A DNA stretch of 64,000 nucleotides, taken from assembly GCA_019096195.1 (NCBI GenBank), contig JAGTXK010000134.1, positions 186,001-250,000 of the forward strand, given 5' to 3'. The translations under genes were made by a program, and so were the position numbers. The notes below the pieces were generated by a model. It was not told the DNA's origin and searched no databases. It saw only the letters and a list, made by a program, of their open reading frames with translations. This document shows, one piece after another, positions 11,430 through 22,201 of this stretch. The DNA is from Boletus sp. NGJ. Lineage: Eukaryota > Basidiomycota > Agaricomycetes > Boletales > Boletaceae. Numbering within the stretch: position 1 is the first letter of the stretch; every line of letters starts with the position of its first letter.

Positions 11430-14400
11430 TGCTAAATGGGTGACAAAAAATACCACAAGGGGGCCCAAGATGACTCTGGTCAGATCGGATGCCACCAAGA
11501 ATGCCACTTCAACAACTCCATCACAATCAGCCCAGTCTACTCCAAGCAAGGCTGGGCCATCCGGCTCTCAGTGCACCTTCGATACCACCTTGTATGTTCT
11601 ATGGCACATTTAAATGCATTGTTCTGACGATATCTGGTCAAGGCCAGATGCAGCCAATTCAGAATTAGATGAGATATGCCCAATCCGACTTCCCCCGAAA
11701 AACATACCCACTCCTGATTTTGATAAACACACTGATCAATATGGTTTTATAGACCTCAACTGATTATCTCCGGAAATGGATCACTCACAAGGAAGAGTTT
11801 CTGCAAGCTTTGTTGGACATGGAAGCGCCATCTCAATCCCGAGAATGTGGTATATGCCATCGAGATGGCATCTATCGGTGTTCTGACTGTTTCGGTCAGC
11901 CCCTGTTTTGCACTGGGTGCTGTCAGGATCAGCATCAGAGGCATCCTTTTCATCGCATCCAGCAATGGACTGGTGCATTCTTTGAAGATTCATCTCTTAT
12001 CTTGGTGCGCTGTGTGAATCATCCCCCAGTTTAACAAAGTTTGAACCATACTGCTGCAGACCGGCTTTGAGCTCTATCTTGGACATGATGGGGGCCCTTG
12101 TCCCAGCAGTGGCAATGAATGTCAAAATGCTTTCGAAGGCCCAGTACCTTTGGATGATGAGGCATGGGAAGACATTGATCAAGAAGACATTCCACCACAC
12201 CTTTGTCCACCAAGCAGAGCAGATTATCTGACTGTGGTTGACGTAACTGATATCCATTTCATGACCGTCAACTATTGCACATGCACCAGATCTGATGTAG
12301 AATATCTTCAACTGTTGCGCTGCAAGCTTTACCCAGCAATGTTACAATGCCAAGGACTGCATTTACCTTTACCTTGCTAGACGACTTTATCCGAGATAAT
12401 TTGGAGTGTGGAACATCCGGAATAAACTATTATGGCAAGCTCTGAAGGATAACCCCCAACGTCTTTCCGCATGTTGTTCCGGTACGTTTCCAACCCAGTC
12501 TGCACCAAATCATCCACTCAGACAGGTCCAGAACTGTTACTGAGAGTTACTTTGGGTCGCCAGACAGTGGAGGCTACTAAAGCTGCTAAAGTGAAATGGC
12601 TTTGGCCACCATTCCTGGGGGCCAACAAAGGGGGATCTTGCCCTTTTTTGCCCTGCCTGTTTGCAACCTGGGATCAATGTGCATGTGTTGGTAAATGAGC
12701 TTTCTGTGTTAGTGACGATTTTCGTTGACTAATGCACTGTTTGACTAACATGCCAATAGCTGGAAGTATTGCCAAACTGTTACCATGGATGGAAACTTCA
12801 AGGCCAAGCATATGTGGAAGAGGTGGTCTGATGACCAAATCTGGCTCATGGATGGCCTTGGCTATATGGTGACTCGGCTAGAGTATCACGAGTATCTGAA
12901 GGAGATATACCACCCTCTGGAGGTAATAGTGCTGTCCAGGAATGCCACATATCTGATGACTGACCAAAGATCAGCAGTCCAGTTGCAACAATCACCAAGC
13001 TGTGAACCAAGCGAATGCCAGCCGAGGCAAGTTGGATGCAATTGGGATCAGAGGTTCTGCATGTGTGTGGCATGGATGCTTTGTGCCACACTTGGTAGTC
13101 AACTTTTAGAAGGGGGAGAGGTAAGCAATATCCAGGGAAGGGTATGCCTGTCACTCAGATCCACACAGACAGGTGAACATGGACTACTCATTCATCCACA
13201 CCCTCACCCACAACATGGACAATGTGTCAAGAATCATAAGTTTCTATGACATCAACTGCTCCTACACGAAGAAGCTCTGAGCTCATCTAAGCAAGAACAA
13301 GTTCATCCAGCTGCCATCAAATGTGGACATTGTGCTGGGCATTGGGATGTGGCACGTGCACGGACATCAATACTCATGTTTCACTCGATATGCCCCCTTG
13401 TTCATTCCTGGGGCAGGATGGGTCGATGGTGAGATCATTGAGACATTGTGGTCTAATCTAAACATTGTGTCTGGGTCTACACGAGGAATGTCCTCCCCCC
13501 ATCGGCAAGAGCTTCTTGACTGCCAAATGAACAATTCCAATTTCATCAAAATGATCTGAATGTGTAAGTCCTTACATTGTGTATTTACCAATGGATCCCT
13601 CCATACTCATTGATGCCAGCCAGAAGTTTGGCAAGGAAGCTAAAGAGCACTCAGAAATCCTCGGCATCGGCCTGGGAGACATTTCATGACCTTGATGCTG
13701 GGGTTCCTGACATTCAGAGGGAACAGTGGCTGAGCCAGGAGAAAAAGGCCATGGAGAGACAACTTGGTGATCCATCAGCAATGGATATATTCGAGGTACA
13801 GTTAGACAAAGGTATGTCAGAAAATGAGGGGCATCCCCAGGGGTCCATTACTTATGCCTCCATGAGTATAGCACCCACCATACAGGCCATAGAGATGGAA
13901 ATGCTTGCAGCTGTCACTCAGACGCCTGGTGTGCACTGTGGAGTGGCAACATGGCTGTCTAAGGGACTGAAACTCAAGGAGGCTCAGATATCACTCTGAA
14001 GAGATATGAAACAGAGAGGATCGAGGGCCACCGAGCTCCAGCTGTTGGCCCTTGCTCACTGAGCTGATCAGCTGGCCACTGAAATGTCACACTTTTTCAT
14101 GGAAGCATCCACATTTTTCCTTTGCTATGAGGATGACAATGATGTACTATTTGATATATTGGATGGGGAGAGTAATGTTGGAGATGAAGATGCAGTTGAC
14201 GACCTCAGAGCTAAATGACCCAATGAGGCAAAGCTGCCATTGCCATCTAACTTGGGTTATGATAGGTGCATGGCCCTGGATGCTCACTACCTTATTAAAC
14301 AGGAGCTTGAGCTTCATGCCAGCCAAGCGAATGATGCCTTACATGAGATCCGGCTCACATTGGCAGACAAGGCAGTATTGTTTCACACTGGCGTTCGGCA

Positions 14401-14984
14401 TGCTGCCAGTCATGCAAAGACCACCTGAGCCTGGGGGAAGGTCAATGCCATGAAAGTGGTTGTCAGTCGGCATGTCACCATATATCAGAGATGCAGATCT
14501 GCCATGGTGCATCTTTCAGCAGATGATGGCATGATGGCTAGATATTAGGTGTTAAAGAATGAAGATCTTAAGGTTAGCACTGCAGTGACCGAGCCCAACT
14601 CCTGCAACCATCGTACAAACAAGCTGGCCTAGTTCTGGTCAATGGATATACTGGGAGACACTGAGATGAACAATTGGATGTCTAAATGTAAGTTCCACAT
14701 TGAAGTGAAAATATCCTGCCGAAATGATGGCGTCCACAGTTTACCGAGTACATTGGTTGCATGCAAAAGCCATGATGGATCAGTGGAAAGAGGAGGAAGA
14801 GCTACTGATGGCTGAGTTCGAATGGACCATCAATTACTTCAACCACAAATCTCATTAGTGGGAAGAGTGGGCAGCACACAGTTGGCAAAAGGATAACCGA
14901 GGACAAGTATACTATGCTGCCTGCCAGCAGGCCATCTATGCTCAGCTTCAGGAGCAGTGTCAGGCAGATTGGGAAAACTGCTGA
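11430..14984 (+). pseudogene. KDZ (Kyakuja-Dileera-Zisupton) transposase, decayed
   Basis: This is the DDE-type transposase of a KDZ DNA transposon. In order: a Ser/Thr-rich start; a CxC2-type cysteine cluster at 11846-11953 (GICHRDGIYRCSDCFG and PFHRI); VNYCTC near 12270; DGNFKA with a first catalytic Asp at 12785-12805; FYDINCSY near 13230; MWHVHGHQ near 13347; IPGAGWVDGEIIETLW at 13404-13451 with the Glu region; ANDALHEIRLTL near 14325; and a helical C-terminus ending at 14982. These blocks and their order are diagnostic of KDZ transposases. Frameshifts and in-frame stops occur throughout, so it cannot be made as written, though some gaps may be introns. It lies beside a TET/JBP gene, a linkage known from agaricomycete KDZ transposons. 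Confidence 0.88.
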
Positions 14985-15121
14985 GCATCACAACGCATGG
15001 AGATGTTTGATAGTAGCCCCATTGCATAAACTGATGTTATGTCATGACAAATGTACACAGCCTGTCCAAACCCATCAGCCATTGTTCAGCCTATTCCGGG
15101 CTCTGTGTGGACTGTTGAATA

Positions 15122-15128
15122 TATATAA
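15122..15128 (+). promoter_or_regulatory. TATA box before the 15187 gene
   Basis: TATATAA lies 59 bases before an ATG at 15187, a typical spacing for a fungal promoter with a short leader. It falls in the 200-base gap after the KDZ stop, so the following frame was probably a separate transcription unit. Confidence 0.4.
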
Positions 15129-15186
15129 CCACACACCCTCCACACTCTGAGATTCATCCTAAACCCCCTTCCTCATTCCTCCTGCC

Positions 15187-15940
15187 ATGGAGACATTTTC
15201 TGACAACACACCCATCATCTCTCTTCACATGATGCTATGATATCAGAAGTGCCGGATCGAAGTGGCTATGGCCCATCTTTTCTGACTTCCAGTGGAGAAA
15301 TGGCCTGCAACTTGGTATGATAACCTGTTCATGGAGTCAGTATGCCTCCTTCATTACACATGACCAATGGGCATTCTGACCATAACAAATGGCAGAACAT
15401 CTTGAGCTTATTCTTAGCACTATATGCACCTGTGCAGACAGTACCCCCACCAACCCCATCATGCACCTGAATCATCAAAGTCAACACCAACCCCGAGAAT
15501 CTGCAACGGGACATCATCTGTGGCATTGAGAGTATCAACCTCGATGGTATCATGTGAACCCAGGAGCTCCTGCCGAACTGGCAGCCCACCACGCATATGC
15601 CCACCTTCAGATTTGAACATCCATGGTGGGTGGACGACATGCTGACCTATCATGAGCAGGTGTTGCAGTTTTTCATTTTGGAATTGTATGAGGGCAGAGA
15701 ACTTCTTTGAGGTATGTACATCAATGGCATCATTATCCTCAGCTCACAGGTCACAAGAATTGTTGGCCAACTGATGAGTCTCCTTTGGACAAGGCCCATA
15801 ATGCTTGGCTGGATGCTCTGGAGGCCAGCATTATGGCCGAGCTTCAGCAAAATCTCACCAAGCTGGCACAGACCGAGGTTACCATGATAGGGTCTCGGGT
15901 CGATATGGTTCAGTTGCAGAAGATGTTTCGGAAGAGTTGA
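15187..15940 (+). pseudogene. Unidentified gene between KDZ transposase and TET/JBP, broken
   Basis: I do not recognise this gene. It looks like protein of about 250 residues in several frames, with segments such as RIEVAMAHLF and VEKWPATWYDNLFMES near 15255-15335, then NLQRDIICGIESINLDGI near 15500, then FRFEHPWWVDDMLTYHEQ and LQFFILELYEG near 15610-15690, and a helical end (QQNLTKLAQTEVTMIGSR) closing at 15938-15940. Several in-frame stops and shifts break it. It sits 200 bases after the KDZ stop, has its own TATA box, and converges on the TET/JBP gene. Its position suggests cargo of the same transposon, but that is inference. Confidence 0.45.
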
Positions 15941-16067
15941 TGACATGCGCTCGCCCAGTGATAGCAAGAAACATGGCACTTTCTACATATTTACAGTTTA
16001 TAGTCCAAGTTTTACCAACTATTCCTCTTTATTGTGGTCCCCAAATTTAATGTTGCATATAATTACA

Positions 16068-17617
16068 TCAGGGAACATCCATGTATTCATGGACATTGTC
16101 CCGCATGTAGTAAGAGAGTACCGCCCACTCCCCCTCTACCTGACCAACTCCATATTCTAGCATTTGCCCCAAGAGTGCGATCACCATGCCTGGTTCATAC
16201 TGAAGCCAATGCATGATGGTTGGAATCATGAAATCCAGCCCAGCGTAGCTGCTGATCAAGATGAGAAGGTCCAACCACTGAGGCCTACCATTTGTGTCAG
16301 TGTGAAATGGACTCACTTGGTTTGCCATGATGGACACGACACTGTAGATAGATGACCACAATGGGAATACCTCCCTCAAATCAGGATTCTCCTATGTAGC
16401 TGCCCTTGCCAAGCCTAACCATTACCTCCTGACCTGTCTCATACATTTCAGGATGCATAATACCAACCAATGCTGCCAGGAGGACCGAATGTTCTTGCAT
16501 GGCAAGTAACCACTGCCGGGTTCCCTGTTCACCCTGGGTAGCCTTTAGCAGTGCCGAGACCTCAGGTGGCCCACTCACCCTCTATTTGCCGAGATCTGGT
16601 CAATGAAGGAGGGCAAGTCAAAAAATACTGATGTTTCGACTCTGCTGAAACCAAGCAGGAGATAGGTTGATCGCCCCCCACAGCTTGGCCCTGGGGTGGA
16701 AGTTTGCCAGGGAGGTTTGCCATGCCTGAGGAGAGCTCCCTGTCAAGCTGTGGGAAAGTGGCCTAGACAAAAGTGGCAGCTGTTCCCAAATGTATCACTA
16801 GTTTGATCCATAAGTGAAAAGGATGGGTTACTTTGCAACAGACGGACTCACTTGATTAGGCTCGCTCACTGCACCAGGTAAATACCAAAGTAAGACATAG
16901 CCCGAATGATCAGTGATGACAGCGGGTTCAGTGAGTTGTCCATAACCCTGAACATTGGCATCCGATGGCTCCATTAAATTCCCCCTCCTCTTCGTCCATT
17001 CACCAAGCCGAATGATGTTGATATTGCCGATTGTCACTAGGTGGGCATTAGTGGAAAATTATCAAAACAGCAAAGGCATACCCTTGTTTTGGTATGCCCT
17101 TGCAATTATGCCGATCATTCTGTCTGCCTCACAAACGGTCGGCATTGGAATTTGTGGGTGGGGAATGCTGTGCTGCATAATGTCATCGGCAGTCTGCAAG
17201 GCTTCCTGAAATCTGGACACCATATAAGTGGCCAATTGATCAGTGTAGGATATGGCCCAATTGTCAGGAATTTCAGGGGAGTTCATGGGGTAGACAAAAG
17301 AAGATGTGAGAAAGTTAGAGAATGCATGATTCCCTGCAGATATAGGATGACATGCTCCCATGGAAACACATGTTTCATATCTTAATCTGGATTTGGGGCA
17401 ATGCACATAGCCCAACCTGAGTTCATCTGGGCCAGAACAAATGTATTGGCCGCAGCATCCTCATAAAATTTAACATATACAGGGGATCGTCGGAATGTGA
17501 ATGTGAGCTACATGGGGTCATAAACTGAAGTTGGTCTGATGCAGCCCACTCGGAGCCATTGGTATGGTATGCACCAAGTAAGATGATGCCTACCCTGTCT
17601 GGTGCCCTTGTATGCAT
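16068..17617 (-). pseudogene. Fungal TET/JBP-family 2-oxoglutarate/Fe(II) dioxygenase, decayed
   Basis: TET/JBP enzymes oxidise the methyl group of 5-methylcytosine or thymine in DNA using 2-oxoglutarate and iron. The N-terminal half shows family blocks near 17037-16870 (RRGNLMEPSDANVQGYGQ, then VITDHSGYVLLWYLPGAVS). The catalytic core at 16379-16068 has SPFHTDTNGRPQWLD, giving the HxD iron pair (His about 16304, Asp about 16298), a YEPGMVIALLG strand, and YYMRDNVHEYM with the Arg that normally holds 2-oxoglutarate (about 16103). Where the family has its second iron-binding His before Gly-Val, this copy has Tyr (about 16154). Frame changes and stops lie between the blocks. It converges on the KDZ gene, matching the known KDZ-TET/JBP pairing in agaricomycetes. 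It is likely inactive. Confidence 0.8.
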
Positions 17618-18475
17618 CGGCAGCCAGACCCACTCACCCTATATGATACCCCTGTACACATCAAGATAAGCGATACCCACCCTGCTCGATCCCCTGGTAT
17701 GCATCGGCAGTCAGTCCCACCCACCCTGCACAGTCCCCCTTATACATCAAGGTAAGTGATATCCACCCTACTTAGTGCCCTCATATGCATTGGCAGTCAG
17801 ACCCACTCATCCTGCATGGCCCTTCTGTATGCATCAAGGTAAGCAATACCCACCCTGCTTGGTGTACTCATATGCATCAGCAGTCAGACCCACTCATTCT
17901 GCATGGTCTCCCTGTATGCATCAAGTTAGACAATGCCTACCCTGTCCAGTGCCCTTGTATGCATTGGCAGTCAGTCACACTCACCCTGTATGGCCCCTCT
18001 GTATACATCGAGGTAAGCAATACCCACCCTGCTCAGTACTTGTATACATCAGCAGTTGGTCACACTCACACTGCTTGGTCCCCCTGTATGCATTGAGTTA
18101 GATGATGCCTACCCTGTCTGGTGCCCTCATATGCATCGGCAGTCAGACCCACTCACCCTGTATGGTCCCCTGTATACATCAAGTTAAGAGATACCCACCC
18201 TGCTTGGTGTACTCATATGCATCAGCAGTTGCTCACATTCACACTGCTTGGCTCCCTTGTATCCATTGAGGTAGGTGATTCCTACCCTGTCCGGTGCCCT
18301 CATATGCCACAGCATTCTGTCACACCCACCCTATCTGGTCCCCTTGTGTGAATCGAGGTGACTAATGCCTACCCCATGCAGTCCCCTCATATTCATCGGC
18401 ACTCGGTAACGCCCACCCTGTTTGGTGCCCCTCATATCCATCAATGTCGGTCACACTCACCCCGCTTGAGGCCCT
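17560..18475. repeat. 87-bp-period minisatellite
   Basis: About ten imperfect tandem units with a spacing of 85-88 bases. The start of each unit (tgcatcggcag and variants) falls at 17612, 17700, 17786, 17873, 17960, 18045, 18132, 18218, 18305 and about 18392. Each unit is itself two related halves of about 43 bases, and the array ends on a half unit. Long open frames run through it only because the period is a multiple of three. It starts at the 5' end of the TET/JBP gene. Confidence 0.9.
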
Positions 18476-18925
18476 TTTGTTTATATTGACACTTCATTTA
18501 GTCACCCTTTCCGTATCCTACGTATGTCCATCTCAGCCAGGCCCAACTGTGTCTCACAGGCCTCATATATCTCAGGCCTGCCACAGGATCAGCTGTATAT
18601 GTCGGGTCTTTTGCAAGCAGGCTCATCATATGCTACGGGGGATTGTGACCACATGATGTGTTATATCCTAGATGGCAGTTGATTGTGAATGGGGCAAAAA
18701 CCTTGCATGAATCATGTTGAAAGTTCTGCACAGATACAGGTGCCTTATTTTGTTGCCCCTTATGCTGCACTGCTTACATTGTGCTCAGGCTCTTGCTCAG
18801 TGTTCTCACTCATTCTCACCTCATGCACCCACCTTGCCCCCTCCTATCAACACCGCCTCCCCACCCTGACCTTGTCATCACATCAGCCATTGTGTGATGC
18901 TGCATACAAGTATGTACAGAGGATG
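18476..18925. other. Unassigned stretch between minisatellite and Plavaka
   Basis: I see no gene, repeat or RNA here. It separates the tandem array from the C-terminal end of the minus-strand Plavaka transposase and probably includes both element boundaries, which I could not locate. Confidence 0.4.
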
Positions 18926-21805
18926 TCAAGAATCTTCACCATCTGAGTCTGTGTCTTGGCAAGCAGGACTTGCATACTCTCCACCATGGTCAATAATGAC
19001 CCACTCCCCTCGAGTCTGAAACTGGCCCACAACAGACTGAATGTTGCGAAGATCAGTTGCAATAGTGGCAAGTTTTCAAGTGTAACTGGTGAGTTCTTTT
19101 GTAGCATCCTTTCCATTTGTCTGACTTGGAGTCAAAAGTGCAGTCACAATTGTTCTTCTAGCAAGTGTCCAGAAAATCCAAGCTTCTGGTAGATCACAAA
19201 CAAGAATTCTTTCGATGTGCCCATAACCCATATGTTTCAGGCCCTCTTTATATTGGACTTCATACTGTATATTGTGCCAGTAAGCCCTGTTCTTTTCTCC
19301 CTAATCTGTGAACCACTTACCCGGATATACGAGGATTCCCGGATCATACCTCTTTGTCACCTTTCAGCAAAACTAGTCCAAATCATGTTACCACCAGAAC
19401 AAATCTGAACCTTGCCCCAAAGTGGCATAATGCTTGGTAGGTGTTTGATTATCTCTGGAATCCGACCACCAATAACCTGTTTCAAATACTCAGTGACCAT
19501 TCTTCTTTCCTCAATATTTGACTCATAAGCTAGCAGCCTTGGATTACAAAGGACATATTGTGCATCTGAGGGAAGTTAATTTCCTGCTAATATTCCTACG
19601 AAATCACATATAGTCCTGAATCCTGTTCACAGGTTCCTCATCTGAAGATACCCCATCCATATCATACTGTGATGATGGTAGTTCCTTGGAGACATTGTAC
19701 CAGGTGCACATCTGCTGAAGGTAAGTGAGATGTAAAATTTGTCTGTTGAGATTCTCCCATAGGTACCGCTTTGACCTCAATGCTTATTTAAGGGTACTGC
19801 AGTAGTGCTCAAGAAAAAATGTCCATGTGGCCCGTGATGGACCACATGCTGCAATATCGTCAGCAACATGAAGGAGTCCATGGATAGGTAAGGTACATGC
19901 AGAAAGGCGATCCTCTTTATGTTGATAGTAGTATCTGGGCCATCTTTTTGTGAGAATCTTACTATGTTTGAACATACATAGACTCACTGCTCATAGCAGA
20001 CTACCCAGTTAATAATGCACCTTCGTAAGTCTCCAAGATTCTGGCAATGAATTGAGAACTGGAGAGTGGTTTTCATGATTGTGATAAGATCACACATATG
20101 ACAGTAGTACTTTTCCTTCTTGAATCGTCTGCAAAGCAGCTCTGGAGCGAGGTGGATGAACCAAAACCCCCAAGATTCAGTAGTGAAGTAAGCCTGGCTT
20201 TCCTTTATATTTCCTAATGCTTGTACGAATGCTGAGGGCATTGTCTGATTTGAACTAGCAGTCTCCTCACCAACCTCCCCCAAATGTGATCTTCAATCTG
20301 ATAGTCCTCCTTTCCTGTTCCTAACCCTTTGAAGATGCCCATCCAGTACTTAACGAGAGTAGGAATTATGTTCTCAAGAAATAGATGCATCCACTCCCAA
20401 GAATATGATCTTGCCAAGTCAATTGAGTTGACTCGATGGCATGATGGTATGTCAATTTTTTTGACCTGAAGCCCTGTTTCCTTCCCAATCATCTCCCAAG
20501 ACTTTCCCAAGGTGACATTCTAAATCTGAATCCGAGTCTTATGGAAGTGTGTGTGTGTGCAAAGGGGAAGAGCATCTCCAACAAAGTAGGGTTGGGAATA
20601 TGGGCTTGGTGTTGTAAGTGGAACATAGTAATTGGTTTTTCTCTGAGTGGAGTTCCGCACGCCAGTAATGAGACATGATCAGTAGGGGCAAAATGCATTA
20701 TGGCTGTGGATATCCAATAATTTCTCAATGGCAACAATATCTCCAAGCTCAAAGATCTTGTAGGCATGCAGTGGAAACATGGAGCAAGTTAATGAGTTAG
20801 AGCTGATGATGCCTTTTGCCAGCTTAACACAATCATCCTCAAAGGGGACTAGGAAGGAGGCAATGTCCTTTGGAGAAGATGGGCTGGGAATAATACCAAT
20901 ACAGATAAGGTTTGCAAGTCGAGTCTGAATGCTTGGAGGGAGATTATAGATCTGAACAAGTATTGGTGTTGCAGATGGTCCTTTTCACTGATGACCAAAG
21001 AGAAGATAGCTATTAGCAGCAAGGGAAAAGGCTGTATCATTTGGATGGGAGAAGAAATGATATGGTTGTTCGACGCCATCAATGATAACACAGGTACTGC
21101 AGAGTTTGTGATATATGTCCCCATCAAACACATCAGATATCTGATTAGAGTGTGTAGATGTTGAATAATGATGGCGGTATAGCAGAGTCTCAACGGTACT
21201 TGGATCATGAAAAAGACCTTTAAGTTGTGCAGCCAGGGAAATATAAGAAAATTGGTGATGAGGATAGTTGTCTGGTGAGCAGTAATGTGGTTGGTTGCAG
21301 TTCAAGCAGTGATCTAGATAGGCATAGAAGGTGGTGGATGCCATACATAAATTAATACAGCAGTCAAAGAGTTTTGGAGTCATCCCTGTTAGCATTTCAA
21401 GCCTATTTTCCACAAGGTATGATGAATCAAGTTCTAACTTGTGTGTGAATGCATGTTGAATTTGTGAGAAGTTTTTTTGGGAGAAATTTCCATTTACATA
21501 CAAGTTGAAAGCTTGGATATTGTCCTGGTCTCGCTTGTTCAACAAGACATTTCCTGAACTTAGTGGTGAGTCTTTGTGCTAGAGACAGCTATTCATTTTG
21601 ACATACATAGGTCATACTGCTTTCACAAGGTTCATTGGGTAATTTGTCTCGTTCTCTGATTCCAAGTCACATTTGTGTTCTCCTTCACTAGACATAGAAC
21701 AATCTGAACAATTTGAGGGCAAAGAGCCTGAAGTAACATCAATGCCTTTGAGTGGATGGGACTCCAAATTAAAAGGTTGGCTGGCTTCATCAACATTCAT
21801 AGCAT
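18926..21805 (-). pseudogene. Plavaka-type transposase 1, decayed and interrupted by Copia
   Basis: Plavaka transposons are large agaricomycete DNA elements of the CACTA-like group. On the minus strand the family's blocks appear in order: QDNIQAFNLYVNGNFS near 21520; LFDCCINLCMAS and CLNCNQPHYC with two CxxC-like pairs near 21370-21280; SDVFDGDIYHKLC near 21150; FELGDIVAIEKLLDIHSHNA near 20720; SWEWMHLFLENIIP near 20390 and FKGLGTGKEDY near 20320; TTESWGFWFIHLAPELL near 20180; IHGLLHVADDIAACGP near 19870; and a C-terminal tail ending at 18926-18928. At least eight stops or shifts break it. The N-terminal side is cut at 21805 by the Copia 5' LTR; sequence beyond 27296 may be its continuation. 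Confidence 0.85.
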
Positions 21806-22186
21806 TGTCAGATTGCAAGTGTACACACAGCTGCAGTAATTGGCTCAATATTGATACACACCATATATATTGGGACACATAGAACTTTTTGACTTTATTG
21901 TATAACACCTCAAATACATGGGCAGATAGTACTCTATACCACCCTACACACTCCTTTCGCGACACATATTTATACTATACCTGTTGAGTATTGCTCCCCT
22001 CAGTCTGTTGTACCACACGATGACTGAGGTGAGCCACTCTCTTTCCACTCCTTTGCTCAGACCATTTACTTACATCATATATAGTTCTTGTCCTAGGTAA
22101 ATATACAGTTAGTTTATTGTACCGCACAATGACTGAGTTCTTGTCCTAGCCACAGTCTCATCCCACTTGGTTTTCAATATTTTACA
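21806..22186 (+). repeat. 5' LTR of the Copia element
   Basis: 381 bp, beginning TGTCAGATTG and ending TTTTACA. It aligns along its whole length with 26916-27296. Most differences are transitions, often in adjacent pairs where one copy reads TG and the other CA. Confidence 0.88.
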
Positions 22187-22201
22187 GGTTATGAGCCCTG
22201 C
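22187..22201 (+). promoter_or_regulatory. Copia primer-binding site matching initiator tRNA-Met anticodon arm
   Basis: Directly after the LTR the sequence GGTTATGAGCCCTGC is complementary to GCAGGGCTCATAACC. That is the anticodon stem and loop of fungal initiator tRNA-Met as known from budding yeast (CAT is the anticodon). Drosophila copia primes from an internal cut fragment of the same tRNA. The match is seen; the priming mode is inferred. Confidence 0.7.

Noticed and set aside
17775-18351. Open frames of 76-108 codons in the minisatellite
   Set aside because: They are open in more than one frame because the repeat period is near a multiple of three; composition is repetitive and no start or family is evident.
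17560-18475. CRISPR-like array
   Set aside because: Units are contiguous with no unique spacers, and the host is a fungus.
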